A stretch of 64,000 nucleotides of DNA from an uncultured Thiodictyon sp. GTDB taxonomy: Bacteria; Pseudomonadota; Gammaproteobacteria; Chromatiales; Chromatiaceae. Position 1 is the stretch's first letter. Every line of letters begins with the position of its first letter. Below, piece by piece: positions 62,783-64,000 of the stretch. Position numbers and translations under genes: made by a program. Below the pieces are notes generated by a model, which saw nothing but the letters and a program-made list of their open reading frames with translations, ran no database searches and was not told where the DNA came from. The DNA is taken from positions 1-64,000 of the forward strand of contig CAILVI010000387.1 of assembly GCA_903837595.1 (NCBI GenBank), given 5' to 3'.

Positions 62783-63567
62783 TCGACGTGCCCATCGACG
62801 CCACTATCCTGGTCATTGACGACGAGCCGGACAACCTGCGCTTGGCCCTGGAGATGCTGCGCGGCCACGGGCTGGAGATCGCAAGCGCCCGCGACGGGGC
62901 CGCCGGGCTGCGCATCGCGCAGCGGTTGCGGCCGGATCTGATCCTGCTCGACATCTGCATGCCCTGCCTCGGTGGCTTCCAGGTCTGCCGGCAACTCAAG
63001 GCGGACCCCGCAACCCGCGATTGCCCGGTGATCTTCCTCACCGCGCTGGACCGGATCGAAGACAAGGCCCAGGGCTTTGCCGCGGGCGCCGTGGATTACA
63101 TCACCAAGCCCTTCGACGCCCGCGAGCTGCTGCTGCGCGTCGCCAACCACCTGCGGCTGGCCCGACGTATCGCGGCGACGCAATCGGGGCACCTGCGGCC
63201 GCCGCCCGAGGCCCCCGCCGCGCCGCCGGACCGACCGCTTGCGACCCTGCTCAAGGCCCGTAACCTCCTGCTCAGCGACCTGCGGGCACCGCCCGACCTC
63301 GATACTCTGGCGAGTCACTGCGCCACCAATCGCACCAGCCTGCAGCGCCTGTTCCGGGCGCACTTCGGCCTGAGCGTCTTCAGCTACCTGCGCGAGCAGC
63401 GGTTGCAGCACGGGCAGCGCCTGCTCGAACAGGGTGGGCAGCGCGTCGACACCGTTGCCGAGGCTGTCGGCTACACCAACGGGCGCGATTTTGCGCGTGC
63501 CTTCAAGCAGCGCTTCGGCGTCGCCCCGGGCGCTTGGCCGGGTCACGCCGACCCTATCGCCTCGTAA
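62779..63567 (+). CDS. response regulator with REC and AraC-type DNA-binding domains
   Basis: A 262-residue protein that overlaps the kinase stop by 4 nt. The receiver has ATILVIDDEPDNLRL (acidic pocket), LILLDICMP (phospho-Asp), FLTAL and DYITKPFD (Lys). The C-terminal AraC/XylS domain has two helix-turn-helix motifs: LDTLASHCATNRTSLQRLFR and VDTVAEAVGYTNGRDFARAF, ending FGVAPGAW. REC-AraC proteins of this type form one-step control circuits with PAS kinases. Confidence 0.93.
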   Translation: MIDVPIDATILVIDDEPDNLRLALEMLRGHGLEIASARDGAAGLRIAQRLRPDLILLDICMPCLGGFQVCRQLKADPATRDCPVIFLTALDRIEDKAQGFAAGAVDYITKPFDARELLLRVANHLRLARRIAATQSGHLRPPPEAPAAPPDRPLATLLKARNLLLSDLRAPPDLDTLASHCATNRTSLQRLFRAHFGLSVFSYLREQRLQHGQRLLEQGGQRVDTVAEAVGYTNGRDFARAFKQRFGVAPGAWPGHADPIAS

Positions 63568-63816
63568 AGATGCGCTGCGCTGGCGTGAGGACGGTAACGG
63601 TTGCGCCATGTCCCGATGACGCGCGCTGCCAAAATGTTGCGGCGCTGCGCCTAGAGCGTGCCGCGCTGCGCTGTTGCTATGACCTGACTCCGACTATGCT
63701 GCGAATTGCTTGAGTCGCCGCTGGCCGCGCCCCCGGCTGAGCGCCAAGTCTCAGAAGGCTCTTCTTCGGCGGCGATATCCTTATCTGAAGCGAGTCCCTG
63801 ACCGCCGGAGGCCATG
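63568..63816. other. spacer before the right-edge gene
   Basis: About 250 nt. A possible weak promoter has TTGCTA (63674-63679) and TATGCT (63695-63700), but the spacer is only 15 bp. No gene is seen. Confidence 0.35.
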
Positions 63817-64000
63817 ATGCACACACCCCGCGCGCGCGCTTTCCCGACGCGTCTGCTCGTTCCCGGCGTCCGCCCCATGAGCGCCCCGCCATCCAATGGA
63901 CTCATCCGCCTGCTGCTGTTGCTGCTGCTCGGGTTCGGGGGGCTTTCTGGTGTGCTGGCAGGTCCGGTCGATTGCGGTGACCGACCCATTACCTTCGCCT
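63817..64000 (+). CDS. 5' end of a secreted solute-binding-type (sensor) protein
   Basis: ATG 63817 follows GGAGG by 5-6 nt. The partial product, cut at the right edge, has a signal peptide or anchor (NGLIRLLLLLLLGFGGLSGV) cut near VLAGP. It then continues VDCGDRPITFA, an opening typical of solute-binding-protein family 3 domains, often the sensor part of histidine kinases or diguanylate cyclases. It may be another kinase of the same signal system; the rest is out of view. Confidence 0.6.
   Translation, partial: MHTPRARAFPTRLLVPGVRPMSAPPSNGLIRLLLLLLLGFGGLSGVLAGPVDCGDRPITFA

Noticed and set aside
60509..63609. two long minus-strand open frames over the kinase and response regulator
   Set aside because: Antisense to clear domains (HisKA, HATPase, REC, AraC); low-complexity products.
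1..64000. CRISPR array or cas genes
   Set aside because: No regularly spaced direct repeats and no Cas-like proteins; the only regular repeats are the 114-bp TPR units and REP-like hairpins.
1..64000. tRNA or rRNA genes
   Set aside because: No TTCGA-loop cloverleaf pattern or rRNA-like stretch was seen in the gaps.

Overview
The window is GC-rich DNA (about two thirds G+C by eye) from a gammaproteobacterium, most likely a purple sulfur bacterium of the Chromatiaceae. That placement is an inference from the mix of genes: a complete rnfABCDGEH set, hypAB hydrogenase maturation, the rsmI/lpoA/yraN/dolP neighbourhood, dusA, mfd, purT, and a type VI secretion (T6SS) block with kinase/phosphatase control. 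No rRNA, tRNA, CRISPR array, prophage or intact insertion sequence was seen.

Layout. 0-1.4 kb: edge region with one hypothetical gene and decayed DNA. 1.4-6.1 kb: FAD oxidase, dolP, yraN and lpoA (minus) divergent from rsmI (plus). 6.1-7.7 kb: hairpin-rich spacer, then hypA-hypB. 7.9-12.2 kb: three-gene minus-strand operon with an SGNH-type membrane protein, a carbamoyltransferase and a fused SxtJ/SxtK-like membrane protein. 12.5-20.3 kb: dusA, an orphan ABC ATPase, then rseC-rnfABCDGEH (all minus). 20.6-26.1 kb: zinc-type CDF exporter, an unknown membrane protein, an AAA+/winged-helix/TPR protein and a frameshifted second ATPase. 26.4-28.5 kb: crcB, DUF190, dsbB, plsC. 28.5-35 kb: 5'-nucleotidase, GAF protein behind a perfect CRP-type palindrome, HAD phosphatase, cyclophilin, membrane protein, TerB-like and EF-hand proteins. 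35-37.4 kb: an unknown lipoprotein/helical-protein pair, REP-like repeats and the remains of two toxin-antitoxin loci that kept the antitoxins and lost the toxins. 37.5-41.5 kb: mfd, a small secreted protein with its own terminator, and a fragment of a SOUL heme-binding gene.

41.5-53.9 kb is the T6SS block: ppkA (minus) divergent from tagH/fha-tssJ-tssK-tssL-tssM-tagF-pppA. These encode the membrane complex, one baseplate adaptor and the threonine-phosphorylation switch. Sheath, tube, spike, ClpV and most baseplate genes (tssA, B, C, E, F, G, H, I, hcp) are not in this window. 54-57.5 kb: a RelE/ParE-type toxin-antitoxin pair, an inverted REP pair, purT and an ATPase fused to a PD-(D/E)XK nuclease-like domain. 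57.8-60.5 kb: three consecutive reading frames broken by single-base shifts, several at G or C runs. 60.7-63.6 kb: histidine kinase and REC-AraC response regulator. The right edge cuts a signal-peptide-bearing solute-binding-type protein.

The best leads are: (i) the SGNH/carbamoyltransferase/SxtJ-SxtK-fusion operon; (ii) the AAA+/winged-helix/TPR ATPase with near-identical 38-residue repeats next to a frameshifted ATPase; (iii) the double toxin loss at 36.6-37.4 kb; (iv) a TssJ with no lipidation cysteine; (v) the 58-residue secreted protein gene with its terminator; (vi) the run of frameshifted genes at 57.8-60.5 kb.
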